Notes: generated from the sequence alone by a model not told the origin. Positions 1 through 16,818 are shown, counted from the first letter of the stretch. The stretch: 64,000 bases of DNA from Ceratotherium simum simum (GCF_000283155.1 NW_004454207.1:10657575-10721574), one strand, 5' to 3'. Translations and numbers: made by a program.

Positions 1-2
1 AT

Positions 3-1255
<1,253 letters not shown>

Positions 1256-2021
1256 TAATACAATGCTTCAAGTGGCAGTACTTTCAATTCCCCGGTTCTT
1301 AGACCATGTCTATAGATTTATTTTGTTCTAATTTCTTTAAAACAAATCAGTTAAGTAATGATAGGTCCAAACTAGTAAACATTCTTCTCGATAAGTTGGA
1401 TGCTAATATTTATGTTTTATTATATATTGCTGTTGAACTTCTTACTAATTTCATAGTATCATATTTGACTTTCAGGACTCTAGTGTCTAATTCTTTCTGC
1501 ATTCAAAAAAACTTGTGTTAAGTCAGCATTCAAGCTCAACCATAACCAATTAACTAAATTCCACTAATTAAATACCCCTCTGCTCTATGGATGGTGGCAT
1601 GTCCAAAGCTATTTGAGGTAGAGTTATTTTATGTGGCAGGCATCCAGAGGAAGTCATCTTGGCATCCAAAAATACCCCCTGAAGTCACATCTGTTGTTCT
1701 GTGTAGCAGGTGACAGGGTGAAGCAAGTTTATTCTCAGAAGCCGCCAAATTTTTTTTAGTTCTCTCAGCTCTGAAAAATCAGTCTCCCTACTCTTTATAC
1801 AAAAACATGGGAGCCCAAATAATTGAAAGTGTTGGAAAATACAAATTATGCTCACAGACTATATCTTTAAGTCAAGAAATGCCCTGGATACTTGTCCACA
1901 TCTATTGGGGTTAGAAAATATGATTAATAATCAAGAATAACTTTACTAAAGTACTGTGTGTGACAACGGCCAAGTAGTAAGAACTGATCTTTAAAAATAT
2001 TTTTCAAATGTGATCTTCCAT

Positions 2022-3150
2022 GTATAACCCATTTTTAAGAACTTTTTATTGTAAAAGTTTTTCAAACATACATAAAAGTCAAGAAAGTAGTATAAATGAA
2101 ACCTCATGCATCCTTCTCCCAGCTTCACAAATTATCAACATTTTGCCAATTTTTTCATCTAATCAGCCCACTTTTGGGGGAAGTATTTTAAAGCACATCC
2201 CATCATTTCATCCATAAACTTCAGCATGTCTTTAATAGATGACAGCTTTTTAAACATGACCACAGTACTGTTATCACACCTAACAAAATTAACAATAATT
2301 CCTAATATGTAGTTGGTATTCACCTTTCCCTAGCTGTTCTTTAGATACTTGGTTTGTTTAAGTTGAATGGTATGTCTTTTAAGTGTCTTTTAACTTGTAA
2401 CAATTCCCCCTGACTTTTTCTTTTGAAATATCATTTGTTTGTTGAAGAAACTGTCATTTGTTTTGTTGAATTTCCTATATTCTGGATTTGTCTGATTATA
2501 TCTTTTTTTGTTTGTTTGGTGAGGAAGATCAGCCCTGTGCTAACATTTGCCAATCCTCCTCTTTTTTTTTTTTTTTTTTGCTGAGGAAGACTGGCCCTGG
2601 GCTAACATCGGTGCCCATCTTCCTCCACTTTATATGGGACGCCACCACAGCATGGCTTGCCGAGTGGTGGTTCAGTGTGCACCCAGGATCCAAACCGGCG
2701 AACCCCGGGCCGCCGCAGCAGAACACATGCACTTAACCACTTGCGCCACCAGGCTTGCCCGTCTGATTATATCTTATCCTCATAATGTCATTAACATGTT
2801 CAGATGTCCCCCAAATTTTCTGTAAACAGTAATTAGGTCTAGAGGCTTGATTAGATTCAGGATCCATTGAGGGGGTAAGGGGGCAAAAATACTTCATAGA
2901 TAGTACTTTCTGTTGTATCATGTCAGGAGGCACACAATGTCTGGTTGTCTCCCTTGTGGTGATAAGATTGGTCAGTGGGCTAACTTCATGCTTTAAGGTT
3001 GAAATACCTGTAAATTTTCCCTATTTTCAAGAGCCACTTACCATCTTCCAAAACATTTCACATGACAGAAGGTTGGTACGTAACCCACAATGTGTTCTTC
3101 TGTAAGAGAAATAATCCATTATTTCATACTACTTGAGTCTTTTATCATTT
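2022..3150 (-). mobile_element. Old L1-like fragment, split by a SINE
   Basis: T-rich start, then conserved blocks also seen at 44.7, 45.2 and 56.7 kb: CTTCACAAATTATCAACATT, TGTTGAAGAAACTG, TCTAGAGGCTTGATTAGATT and AGGAGGCACACAATGTCTGG. The interruption at 2505-2760 is the ERE SINE. I regard it as an old mammalian L1 (L1M-type) relic; the subfamily is uncertain. Confidence 0.6.
2505..2760 (-). mobile_element. ERE SINE (GGAAGATTGG-tail type)
   Basis: Reverse-strand copy with the AGGAAGACTGGCCCTGGGCT tail module and tRNA-like head. Perfect 15-bp target duplication GTCTGATTATATCTT at 2490-2504 and 2761-2775. Confidence 0.95.
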
Positions 3151-4181
3151 TCCTCCAGCTTCTCTAAATGTGGTATAATCTGTATTGAATTACAAAAGCC
3201 AAAATGACACAGTAATCAAATAAAGTTTTCTCCAATAGGATTGTTTTATTTAGAATATCTGCATTTCAGATGTTTAAGATTTTGTCCTTTTTCTGTCAGA
3301 CAAATTGGAAATGAAAATTTTCCCTGAGATACTCTGAAACTCTTTTCCTTATTAACTTTTCGAGTATTTCACTGTTATGGGTCATATGCTATATTTTGGA
3401 GGTATTTGTTTAAAAACCTAAAGCAGATATTACTCTTTCCATACTAATAAAAAATCAATCCCAAAATAATTCTTCAATATCTAGTTCATCTCCTTAGGAG
3501 CGACTGTATTAGGATACATGTTGATTTTACATGTTGACTTTATCTGATAAACCTGTACCTCCATTTAACCATTTTTAAATGGAGTGCATATACTTAGCCA
3601 GTTTATAAAAATTTAATGATTGTAAATATAACTTAAAATATATACTAGATTAATTTTAATGGCAGACTTGACCACTGGGGCTGTGGACATTTAAGCAAGC
3701 TATGGATTGATAGTATTTTACATGTATCTAGGTACCTTTGTTATCCTTCATTATGAATAGAAGGGAAAGATATGATAATACAAGGTGGCCAACAATCCAG
3801 AAGTGATTCATACTCAATTTAGAGTGGAATTCAATATACATAATTAAAATTCTAAGAATTTATACCGCTTCAAAACAATAAAGTCACCTTGGAAAGATCC
3901 GACCCTGGAAGTACCCATAAGCTGTCCCAACCAATCATTTCTGGCATTATGTCATACCTGGACTCTCCCAGGTGTATTATTAAATTTTTAAAGATATTCC
4001 CTAAGATATTAATTAATTAAGGTGTTAATTAAGCAGACTAGATGGTCTCCTTAAAATAATAACAGGTAGATTTATGGCAAATTAGAAAAATGTGGTTAAT
4101 GTACCTGAAATGACTATACATTTTATGAAATTGTTAGGACCTGCTTTTTTCTTCTGTTAATCCTTTCCTTTTTGATTTTTA

Positions 4182-4408
4182 TTTATTTATTTATTAAACT
4201 ATTTATTTATTTATTTATTTTTCCCCCAAAGCCCCAGTAGATAGTTGTATGTCATAGTTGCACATCCTTCCAGTTGCTGTACGTGGGACGCGGCCTCAGC
4301 ATGGCCGGAGAAGCGGTGCATCGGTGCGTGCCCAGTGCCCAGGATCCGAACCAGGGCCGCCAGCAGTGGAGCACACGCACTTAACCACTAAGCCACGGGG
4401 CTGGCCCT
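4182..4408 (-). mobile_element. ERE-1-type SINE
   Basis: Reverse of the GGGGCTTTGGGGG body with an AAATA-rich tail. Perfect 15-bp duplication CCTTTTTGATTTTTA at 4167-4181 and 4409-4423. Confidence 0.95.
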
Positions 4409-4812
4409 CCTTTTTGATTTTTAAACACTAACATACTAAACTATGATGAACATCACCAACAAGAGCCAAAGCTGGTTTACTTCCACCTCTGTACTTGGTG
4501 CGTGGGCAAGCCTTAGGAGCTGGTCCCATACACTCCTTGGAAATTGAATGGCCTTTTCAGGAAGCCCCAAAAAGAACACTGGGTGAGGGCTTAGAGCCCT
4601 TTGCACCTGAATAGATCTCTGGTCTCGTTCTGGGTCAGAACTGAAAACAAAAACTTTTCCCCCATTCATATTCAAGCCTCTGCTTTTAGGATTGCTGAGT
4701 GTCCATATGCCACTTAGTGATTTGAATGGAACTAAAAGTTACAGACAAGAACTAGTCTGGCTTTTTTGGGCGGACTATTTTCCTGACAAATATCTTGCAG
4801 GCTTTCTCTTTA

Positions 4813-5068
4813 TTTTATTTTATTTTTATTTATTTATTTTTTTGTGAGGCAGATCAGCCCTGAGCTAACATCCATGCCAATCCTCCTCTTTTTTGCTGAG
4901 GAAGACTGGCCCTGAGCTAACATCTGTGCTCATCCTCCTGCACTTTATATGGGACGCTGCCACAGCATGGCCTGACAAGCGGTGCATCAGTGCGTGCCCG
5001 GGATCCGAATCTGGGCCACCAGCAGCGGAGCACACGCACTTAGCCACTATGCCACAGGGCCGGCCCCA
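4813..5068 (-). mobile_element. ERE SINE (GGAAGATTGG-tail type)
   Basis: Full-length reverse copy. Target duplication CAG(G/C)CTTTCTCTTTA at 4798-4812 and 5069-5083 with one mismatch. Confidence 0.93.
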
Positions 5069-5413
5069 CAGCCTTTCTCTTTAGTTTGAGGGGACAATCT
5101 TCATTTCATATACTATGCATAAAGCTAAATTCCTTTTTTCTTTCCTTAAAGCATTGTTTTGAGTAATTAAGACTGTACTCAACAAGTCCAGTATTTGAAC
5201 TACATTTTAAGGAGTATGAGATTAAATACTAAAGGCAACTGCTCCTTAAAATGAAGCTGTGAGCCCAGACTCAGGCACCCCTTTGAACAGCCTATATTCC
5301 TATTCAAAAGAGGTAAGGGTATATGCCCTTAACTGCCTGGCAATGGGAATATTGTCCTGTCTTACATATCTCTAACTGAAATGAGAAAAGACCTTTGCTG
5401 ACCTAGTTTAAGA

Positions 5414-5490
5414 TAATAAAAGGAAAACTCCAAGAATCTTTTCCACATATTTTGAGTACCCAGATTGTTTTTATGCCCAAATCTTCTCTG
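5414..5490 (+). repeat. Inverted repeat, left arm
   Basis: 77 bp whose reverse complement recurs at 7238-7314 with about three mismatches and no indel. Not recognised as a known transposon. Confidence 0.85.
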
Positions 5491-5566
5491 TTTGGAAAAA
5501 AAGTGTCTGCTTTTGCATTGTGAACATCAAGTTATGATCCAAGGTTTCTTTGCTATCCTAAATTGA

Positions 5567-5600
5567 AGAGAGAGAGAGAGAGTGTGTGTGTGTGTGTGTG
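5567..5600. repeat. (GA)n(TG)n microsatellite
   Basis: Eight GA units run directly into nine TG units in MBTPS2 intron 7. Confidence 0.95.
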
Positions 5601-6240
5601 TATGTGTTTATAATTTTTTAACTACTTCTTACTAGATGATGCTGGTATAAAGTCTACTGTAGAACTAAGAATAAATAGTCTTGCCTCCCTGTGTTGGAGC
5701 TCTAGCTACATTTATATATTTATTAAGCTAGGTTAAGAAAATTGTTCAGTTCATTTTAGTGATATAGAAAGTAGTGGGGACTACGAACTATAGATTGGAA
5801 AAGTTTCTTCTCTCCAGCCTTATTCAAAAATCACCTCTGATCTAGACCATCTTTTGAAGACTAGACTATTTCTATGAGTATCTTAAGGCCCATCTTAGGG
5901 TATATTCAGAATATGCAGGTTCTCCCTGTAGTGTAATTATGAAACTGATCTGGTCTTAATTTTCCTAATTGTTTCCCAGTCTGGGGAGATATAAGGGGCA
6001 ATTCTAATCTCCTAAAGTGAAATTGAACCCATGAATGCCTCTGGGACCTCCTGTTGCAGTCTTGAATGCTCCTTCCAAAGTAGAATTGGATTGGCCTTTC
6101 ATGCTTGATAGCAGTATACTAATGTGAAAATTATCTGTGACGTCCCCATCTTACATATTAAGAATTGTGTCACAGAAATGGGTTAAGTGACGTGTCCTTT
6201 AACGTGACCCGGTAGAAAAGATTCTAAAAATATTGTTTTA

Positions 6241-6459
6241 GGGCCGGCTCCGTGGCTTAGCGGTTAAGTGCGCGCGCTCTGATGCTGGCGGCCCGGGTTC
6301 GGATCCCGGGTGCGCCCCGAGGCACCGCTTCTCCGTCCAACGCGAGGCCGAGACCCACGTACAGCAACTAGAAGGATGTGAACCTATGACATACAACTAT
6401 CTACTGGGGCTTTGGGGGGAAAAAAAATGAATAAATAAAATCTTTAAAAATAAATAAAT
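6241..6459 (+). mobile_element. ERE-1-type SINE, variant subfamily
   Basis: Head GGGCCGGCTCCGTGGCTTAG with Pol III A- and B-box-like sequence (GGTTCGGATCCC). It carries variant features GATGCTGGCGG, CGCCCCGAGGCACCG, TCCGTCCAACG and GTGAACC that recur at 53316. Imperfect AT-rich target duplication near 6226-6240 and 6460-6474. Confidence 0.93.
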
Positions 6460-7237
6460 AAAAATATTTTTTTAAACCTACAACTTTTTTTAAATTGATA
6501 AACAGGGAAATATCAAGTTTACTTCTTACATGGTAACAAAATATTTAGCTCTTTATTGAAAAATTCTGTATGTCAAGAGGTACTTAATCTTGTGAGGGCA
6601 GCCACAGCCATGGATTTATGTTTTGGTTGGAATAATCAGCATAGGAAGAAGCCATAACCCAGAGGTCACAAATTGGTAGTAGCCTAGAGGCCAAGTCCAG
6701 CTTCAGGGGATGTATTTTGTTTGGCTTGCACAGTGTTTTTAAAATTTTTAAATGGCTGCCAATATTTAAAATTCAAGGGGTTTCACATGAGGGTCCAGAT
6801 TTCTGATTTCTCTTAGAATAAAATGGATGGTCTCTTGAATCTGGGCCCCAAGTTAAGTGGCCTGGCTGCTAACCCCTTAGAACAGGGTATATATTTTTTA
6901 ATTCATCACAGTCCCCACCACTTCCTGTTTTTGCCATACACTATCCACCTCCTTTATTTGGTATCTGCTTGGCACCTTTAAGCGTTTATGTTACCAGAAA
7001 TGCTGTATCAACAGTGATATCAAATTCTTGACTTTCAGTTCTGTATTGTATATGATCCTCCAAGAAAAGTTAGTGATCAAGCATCAGATATAAATTTTTA
7101 AAAATAATTGCCGATACAAAGGCAAGTAGCATAGAACATCATTTTACATATTCAGTGTATATTGACTAATCCACCTTATATAAGACACTGAGAAATCTTT
7201 CCCTCAAGGAGCACACAGTCTAATCAAGGAAACAGAC

Positions 7238-7314
7238 CAGAGAAGATTTGGGCATAAAAACAATCTGAATACTCAAAATATGTGGAGAAGATTCTTGGAG
7301 TTTTCCTTTTATTA
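7238..7314 (-). repeat. Inverted repeat, right arm
   Basis: Reverse-complement partner of 5414-5490. Outside the 77 bp the flanks are unrelated. Confidence 0.85.
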
Positions 7315-8339
7315 CCTTTTATTACAGTACAATTACAGTACAAATGTAAGTAATGACGGGAAATATTGGGAGTTGTGAAAGTTGATGGCAGTCAGTCTTG
7401 ACTGAGATGAGGACAGGTTTCGTAGCAGCAGCTTTTGAGATAGGCTTCAACAGTGAGTTTAATTTCAAGATGCCAAGATAGAAATGAACCTCAGGACCAT
7501 AGACTAGAAGGTGGTCAGGGAACTGCTAGTCATTTGGTTCAGCAAGAGTATGAGATAAGGTGATTTAAAAAAGTGGATATCTTTACATTTTAGGCTATTG
7601 AGTTTAGAATTTATTTGGGAGCAGTGCAGAGTCTGGAAATTTCAGATTAGAGGCGCTACAGTCTCAGAGTTGTACATTGGAAGGTTAATCTGAAGCATTC
7701 GGTATGTAGGACAGCTTTGCGTATGAGAGCTAGGTGGTAAACAAACCATGCGCTAGGACTTACTGTTCAGATGGGTCAGGTGAGGAGGAATTAGTGTCTA
7801 CACTCAGGTGGGAATAGATAAGGAGAACAATAATGGGGAGGTAAAAATTAGTGGGACTTGGCAGCTGATCAGGGAGAATACTGAGGGTTTTAGCCTGGAT
7901 TGATTAAAAAAAATCCTAAACAACTTTTTACCATATACTTTACGATTAGGGCTGACGAGTGATTATAAGCACAGGTTTGTCTGTGCCGTTAGGTGTTTAC
8001 AGTTTCCTTTCCTATTTTAAATATTACTCATCACCCAGGATTTAAATATCCGTTCAGTTACGATAAGAAAGCAAAACAAAACTACCCACACAACTAGCCA
8101 TTGCAGAGGAGAAATGGATGCATCTGTTAGTTTGCTTCGTCTCTTTTGTTCTTCACTTTGTGTTGCCAGGGAGAGAGAGCAACAGTGCGTGGCTAGGGAG
8201 ATCCAGTCTAACCAATACAAGATGTCTTCCTCAAATAATGTAGTAAAAAAAAAAAAAAAAAAAAAAAAGATTTAAAAACAAACAACCTTTGGATGAAATA
8301 CAAAATCCTTATAAAATCACATTGCATATCAACTAACAT

Positions 8340-8439
8340 NNNNNNNNNNNNNNNNNNNNNNNNNNNNNNNNNNNNNNNNNNNNNNNNNNNNNNNNNNNNN
8401 NNNNNNNNNNNNNNNNNNNNNNNNNNNNNNNNNNNNNNN
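8340..8439. other. Assembly gap (100 N)
   Basis: Exactly 100 Ns, the usual placeholder for unknown length. The right edge lies in the tail of a reverse-strand ERE SINE. Confidence 1.
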
Positions 8440-8616
8440 CCCCAAAGCCCCAGTAGATAGTTGTATGTCATAGCTGCACATCCTTCTAGTTGCTGTATGT
8501 GAGACGCGGCCTCAGCATGGCCGGAGAAGCGGTGCGTCAGTGCGCGCCCGGGATCCGAACCCGGGCCGCCAGTAGCAGAGCGTGAGCACTTAACCGCTAA
8601 GCCACGGGGCCGGCCC
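8440..8616 (-). mobile_element. ERE-1-type SINE, tail lost in gap
   Basis: Reverse copy starting at the ACTGGGGCTTTGGG block and ending at the GGGCCGGCCCC head. Its A-rich tail and left target duplication fall in the gap. Confidence 0.92.
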
Positions 8617-9491
8617 TGAAGACACTCTTGTAATAAAAGTTTTTTGTGGTACTGGAAATCAGAGATAACTTTACTCTTGAGTCTGTCTGCTTCAGCATAT
8701 CTGAGTATGGTAATATGTATATATAAGACTCTAAGTTTAATTGGTCCTTGCCACACGTCAATTTTTGCTTTATGGGTTTGATGTGCTGCATGCAGGAAAC
8801 CTTCCAAAATAAATACATGGAAATCATTTTTTGTCCCGCCTGTATCAGTGATTTAGCTTCCTTATTCTGCCCTAGATATAAGTGAAGCAGTCTGCCAAAG
8901 AACTTGAAAAAATAAATGAATAATGGGAATAAACAGTTGCCCTGTTTTTGTTGTCTTCTAAAAATGGTAACTGCATTACTGGTATGCAGGCAAATATGTG
9001 CACATCTGTGGGGTGAAATTGGGCTGACCTGGTTCTATGGGAAAAGCCCCAAGGTAAGCCTGGAGGTGGGATAGATATTTGATATAATAGGGATGTCCTT
9101 AGGGATGAGAGTCTCCTAGGCATCCTCTGGCCCACTCTGCGAACACCACAGCACAGGAGCTCGGTAGTGATAGTAGATCAGCGGCATTAGAGCATCAAAT
9201 AGTGGCTCATTAAATATTTGTGCTTGACTAGCTGAGACCCTAGAACTCCAGCTTTATAGTTGGTAAGTTTATATGAAGACAGCTAACCTAGGGTAATTGC
9301 TGCTTCTTGATTTCAAATTGAACGTATCTCTCTTTATAATGTAAAATCAGACTGCAGCGAGTAGCCGGCAAGCTGAACTCTCAATTATGCATTTATTTCC
9401 TAATTCATATGCATTTTCCTTACTCTTTTTGTCTTGAAAGCAAAATTTTTATTACAAGTGTACTTCTGTATAATGGACTCTTTTTTTATGA

Positions 9492-10198
<707 letters not shown>

Positions 10199-10699
10199 TA
10201 AGGTGGCATATATTCTCAGTGGTAGAAACACAGTACAAATCCTTGCATTAGTTTTGTTTATTTTAAATTTGATCACTTTTCAAAGTCTTGTTAACTCGTT
10301 CTTAAGTGTTAAATGAAATTTAGGCAGTAGAGAAATAATCCAAATTTAAAGCAAAGAGGAGCTGAATCCCATGTCTGCCTATGAAGGGTAACACATTTTT
10401 CCTTCACTACCATTTATGCCAAGGTCACATAGATGATCTCTCAGATATTCTCTGAGTTTTTAAAATTTATCCAAGCTCCCAAAACAGTGGCAAGAGCAGC
10501 ATACCCCAGGGAATGCCAGGAATCATAGTAATAGGATTATAAGGTAATTTGTGCATGACACATGAATTTTATCTGAATATAATTTCAAAACCAGGCCAGC
10601 ATAGTTGTTTCAGCGTGGCAACGTGATTGGACTAAATATATAGCTTCACCATATGGCTGAAGATCATATAGTCTAACTCATTTTGTTGTACAAAATCTT

Positions 10700-11135
10700 C
10701 TTATGTTTCTTTTATTATAACAGTTGAAATATAATTCACATACCATATAATTCACCATTTTAAAGTGTACAATTCAGTATTTTTTAATATATTCAGAGTT
10801 GTGCAGCCATCACCACAATCAAGTTCCAGAATATTTTTATCACTCCAAAAAGAAACCCCATACCCATTAAGCAGTCACTCCACATTTCTCCTCAACACCC
10901 TCCAGCCCTTGGCAACCACTAATCTACTTTCTGCTTCTATAAATTTGCCTGTTCTGTACATTTCATATAAATGGGATATTTTGTGACTGGCTTCTTTCAC
11001 TTAGCATGTTTTCAAGATTCATCCATGTTGTAGCATGTCAGTACATCATTCCTTTTTATGGCCGAATGCTATTCCACTGTATGGACATTTTCTTGATACA
11101 TTCATCAGTTGATGGACATGTGAGTTTTATGTTAC
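10700..11135 (-). mobile_element. L1M-type 3' fragment
   Basis: Antisense L1 sequence: ATATAATTCACATACCATAT, then CAGCCATCACCACAATCAAG, TGACTGGCTTCTTTCACTTA and a degraded ORF2 C-terminal region. Same family type as 25655-26000 and 62142-62790. Confidence 0.8.
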
Positions 11136-11397
11136 TCTTCAAAAAAGACTCTCATTGCTTCATAGTCATATCCTCAGATACAGCCTCAGTCATTATTTAT
11201 TAGTGTGGCACTAAATGACTCTAGAGTGCAAATATTAGATACATCCTCAACAAATGAAGAAATATCCCCTCTTAGGGTAATTCAGAAATATGTACTATGG
11301 GTTCTACCTAATTACAGGAGAGTTTTTAAATGTTTTGAACAAAAACAGGACTGTGGATTCCACAGAGTAGAAGAGACCTTAAAAATTCTCTAGTCTT

Positions 11398-11645
11398 GGG
11401 GCCGGCCCGGTGACATAGTGGTTAAGTTCGCACGCTCTGCTTCAGTGGCCCGGGGTTCGCAAGTTCGGATCCCAGGTGGGGACCTATGCACCGCTCATCA
11501 AGCCATCCTGTGGCAGCGTTCCACATTCAAAATAGAGGAGAATCGGCACGGAGATTAGCTCAGGGCCAATCTTCTTCAGCAAAAAGAGGAAGATTGGCCA
11601 CAGACGTTAGCTCAGGGCCAATCTTCCTTACCAAAAAAAAACAAG
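11398..11645 (+). mobile_element. ERE SINE (GGAAGATTGG-tail type)
   Basis: Sense copy in MBTPS2 intron 9. Perfect 12-bp duplication TTCTCTAGTCTT at 11386-11397 and 11646-11657. Confidence 0.95.
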
Positions 11646-12062
11646 TTCTCTAGTCTTAATCCTTGTTTTAGCAATGAAGAAAAAAACAAGACCAGAAAGA
11701 GGTTAAGTGGCATAATACTTGGACTGAATGTGTTTTTAAGGTTATACCTCTTTGAAAGGGTAAGGACTCTTTTGATGTAAATTCTAGTGTGTTTTTTAAG
11801 TCAGTCTCTGTATTTGGTAGTCATACTTGGTATATAGTCAGTCTTATCTTAGTCTTACCTCAAAATGTAAGTACACACTGGGACATGAATTTCTGTATTC
11901 CACTATTTTTATTAAATCTTCTAGAATAATGAATTGTTTTTATATGTGGGGCATATAGCCTGCCTGGATATGTTTGGGAAGGGTTTTCTCAACCAATTTA
12001 ATAGGCTAGTCCAATTTTTGACCATATGGTAACATTCGTAGTGCTGTTGTTTATCTGTATGA

Positions 12063-13571
<1,509 letters not shown>

Positions 13572-14093
13572 TATTTGCACTCATCTGACATAATCTTTGA
13601 GTTACAGTATACAATATTGAAAACCTTACTTGATATTAAACATAAAGTGTTTCCTTAAAATTACATTTTAGCCAACAACTTTAAACTCCTCGTATATCAG
13701 AGTATCCAAACTCTGGGATAGGGGATAAAGAGAAGAAATAAAAGGCATAGTTCCTGACTACATTCTAGTTTTAAAGACTGAACTTACAAACTTCAGGAGC
13801 TTGTGGAACAATTTCTAAACAAATGTAAATTCACGTTAAACCATTTTTGTGTGACTATATACTGTGTTGAAGTAATGTAAAGGAAAACAGAATTGGGTGG
13901 AATTAATTGGGGAAAACTTCTTGAAAAAGCATCATTAATCCAGATATGAAGGCTACCAGACTTTGGCCAAATGGAAAGGTGAGCATTTTCTTGGCCTATA
14001 TCTCTTGTCCTTTGTCTTGTTTGAAAAGTATTTTAAAATTTATTAGTGTATTATTTTATACTCTGACAACTGAGGTCTGATTATAATTAAATT

Positions 14094-14099
14094 AATAAA
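14094..14099 (+). terminator. Possible proximal poly(A) signal
   Basis: AATAAA about 520 bp after the MBTPS2 stop. The downstream sequence is not strongly GT-rich, so use is uncertain. Confidence 0.3.
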
Positions 14100-15539
14100 A
14101 GTCTATAAAAGAATCTGCTGACACGAAAGGGAAAATCTTTGTCAAATGATGCCAAATAAGTGAACAAAGTAGTAAGTGGGGCCTATAATATCCTGAGACA
14201 TGTTTTGCCTCACAAGAGTTGCCTCTTTGATAATGTATCCGCATACCCTCATAAAGCAGCACTAGCCTTGACATTCTCAGTGAGCTCCAGAAAGTGTCTC
14301 CTACCTGCAGCATGTGAGCTGAGGCAGTTAGGGCTGAACCTCGGAACTGAGCCGGGTCTTCCGACAAATCACAAGACAGATCACAGGACCTTCTGCAGTC
14401 CTGGTTCCCATTCTCTATAGAGCTTTGAAGCTTGGAACCCTTCCAGGGTAGACATTTTCTCTTGTGCTGCTGTGCCTATCTGGGGGCTAGCTCCTGGGTT
14501 CCTGTCTTCAAGAAGCAACTGCCTTAAGCCCTGAACCATACTCTGTCCTCACCAGTGGGTCCCATCTTTCAAAGTGTTGGGTAATTAAACACCTAGTCCT
14601 TGCTTTCCATCTTTCCTGTAAGCTACCTCTGTGGGTCCACGGAAGACTTGGTAGTACAGGGAGAACGGCTACAAGTGAGTACAAACCTGGATTTGCCAGA
14701 GCCTGGGAACTGACTCAAGCCTGAAAGAGCCCACCTAGTTCAAGGTCTTTTGTACTGGAGATGCAGCCCTGGGAGATCTGGGAGGTCAACAAGCCACTGT
14801 GAAACTATTGGTCTTAGAAGTGTATGAGCGTGTCATTTCTTTGATGAAAAATATGTGTTTCTCTCATACACTCAAACATTAACAGTCATGTGTCCAACTT
14901 CTTCACTAAATGAGCTATTCCACGGGGTTCACCTTTTTCAGATCATTGAGTTGCTCTTTAGGCACTAAAACTTTTTAATCATTTTTAAGAAACTCTTTAG
15001 ATTGTATTAAAAAGTTGTCTGCTTTCTTAAACAGAAATTATACAGTAAATATAATTTTAACATTTTTGTTAATGACTCAAGGTCATCAGTTATTACCATT
15101 ACTAAAACCATGCAAATTATTGGTTTATCCCAGGAAAAAGGCATTTGTTCGATTCTTAGGCAGACAGTCAATCAAGATCCAAGTGTGTTAGCAGAGTGAT
15201 GCTCAGACCTGTTCAGAGCTTGGGGAATGCCATGAAGTACTTACATAATTAATTCGATTACATGAACTAAGGAGTTTACTAATGAAAATGTTGTATATGT
15301 GCAGGTCAGTTTTTTAAAAACTGAGAAATTTTAATAGAGGAAGTCCTACCCATTAACTTTTTCTGGGTGAGAAAAAAAGCAAACACCTCATTTTCTTGTA
15401 GCTTTTCAACGCCTTGGTCTGTTGCTCCATAGGGTCAGGATTTGGGAACCACTCTAATAGGATATTGAGCAGATCAGTCCCATTTGTATAGAAATGGCCT
15501 CATCGTGTAAAAAAGGAAATGTTACATGTTGTCTCTTCA

Positions 15540-15655
15540 GCTTGATGGTGGGTACTTCTAGAGCAAGGACCGTGTCATGCTCATCTCTGCATCCCTGGCA
15601 CAGTGCATGAGACATCAGAAATAATAAATGCGATTGAATGGATGATGATTGGTGT
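15540..15655 (+). repeat. L2/MIR-type 3' end inside the 3'UTR
   Basis: Resembles the common L2 3' region: AGAGCAAGGACCGTGTC, CATCCCTGGCACAGTGC and AATAAATGCGATTGAATGGA. Confidence 0.6.
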
Positions 15656-16253
15656 TATTTATGCATTAGAAAAGCATGTTTCTATTTAAGTAAGTTGTAA
15701 AAAGTATTATTGAATATTTACTGTAAATATATGTTAACATAAAAAAATAACTTGGAAGGTCTTTGTGTCCCTGATATATTACCATCTTTATGAAAATAAT
15801 CCATTTTGGTTTCTGAGGAGCGATTAGAAAAATGAATTATTTTGAGGATTTGAAGAAAGTGTTCTTTGTGATGTCACTTTGTTCAACAGTAAAATTTTAT
15901 TTTCAGTGTTCCTACTCTGTGTTGTTTACATTTTTGAGGGTTTTTTTAAATCACCTACAATCTATAAAGAATGTATATATTCTTTTTAGCATCTCAGTTT
16001 GAAAAGACATGCAGTTAAACTTGACTTTTTGATAATCGCTCTTATAGGTCATTGTCTGTTCTAATGGTAAATTGTGAACATCTGCTTCATGGGTATGTGG
16101 CTCTCAGTCATTAGTTTGTCCTATGGTATTTATTGAATGTCCACATAATAATGGTGCACAGGTATTTTTTTCTATAAATCTTTCGACTGTTCTGTAATTC
16201 ATTCTTAGGATTTAACTTGAAGATGCCATAGTTGCTGGCATTTGATGTTTAGC

Positions 16254-16267
16254 AATAAAAGAATAAA
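16254..16267 (+). terminator. MBTPS2: MBTPS2 polyadenylation signals (two AATAAA)
   Basis: Two AATAAA hexamers lie 2 bp apart, followed about 15-20 bp later by a CA (ACCAGCA) and then by GT-rich sequence. This is the best-formed poly(A) site downstream of the stop codon. Confidence 0.75.
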
Positions 16268-16818
16268 TGTGTACCAGCATTCTATGTTTTATCATCATCT
16301 ATGTGTTGTCTTTCTTTAAAAAATTGTATTCTTTTCTATCAAAATTGTTCCCTTTACATACATCTTAGTTGTTTTTAAATTTCTGATTCTAAAAGCAGTG
16401 TTCAGTTTTCACTCAAGCACTCTGTATATGAAAGTTGTCTCAGGCCATGGAAAAAAGTCTTTTTAAAATGAGATTCCTGTGCTCTTGCTACTGTTTTGGA
16501 AATGGCCTGTTTATGGATAAAGAAAGAGGACTAGCATGTTTCCTTTCATTAGTGTCTGATAGGAGTCTTCTCTAAGTCTATATTTTTAGGAATTTGTGAA
16601 AGAAAAGCGTTTCAACTATGACATTGGTTCTTCTTGACCTTTTGTACAGAGCCAACCTCTCTGGCATGCGTGCGCGCGTACACACATTCTCTTTCTAGAT
16701 TACTAAGGGCTAGATAAATAGGCTGGAAATTTAGCCCAATTCCTGATTGGCTAGCCTCATTCCACTCCTCCTTTTTGCCTCTGATCCATCGTACTATGGT
16801 TAAGAGTCACAAGACTAG

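Larger units (their letters stand above)
13572..16282 (+). other. MBTPS2: MBTPS2 3' untranslated region
   Basis: No coding sequence continues after the TAA. The stretch is AT-rich with little repeat content except an L2/MIR-like piece at 15540-15655. The end is placed just after a pair of AATAAA signals at 16254-16259 and 16262-16267, with a GT-rich downstream element (TGTGTTGTCTTTC) near 16302. The length of about 2.7 kb agrees with a long 3'UTR for this gene. Possible earlier poly(A) signals are AATAAA at 14094 and 15623. Confidence 0.75.

Noticed and set aside
8208..8807. 199-codon reverse open frame
   Set aside because: It reads straight through 100 Ns and a SINE; it is an artefact of the gap.
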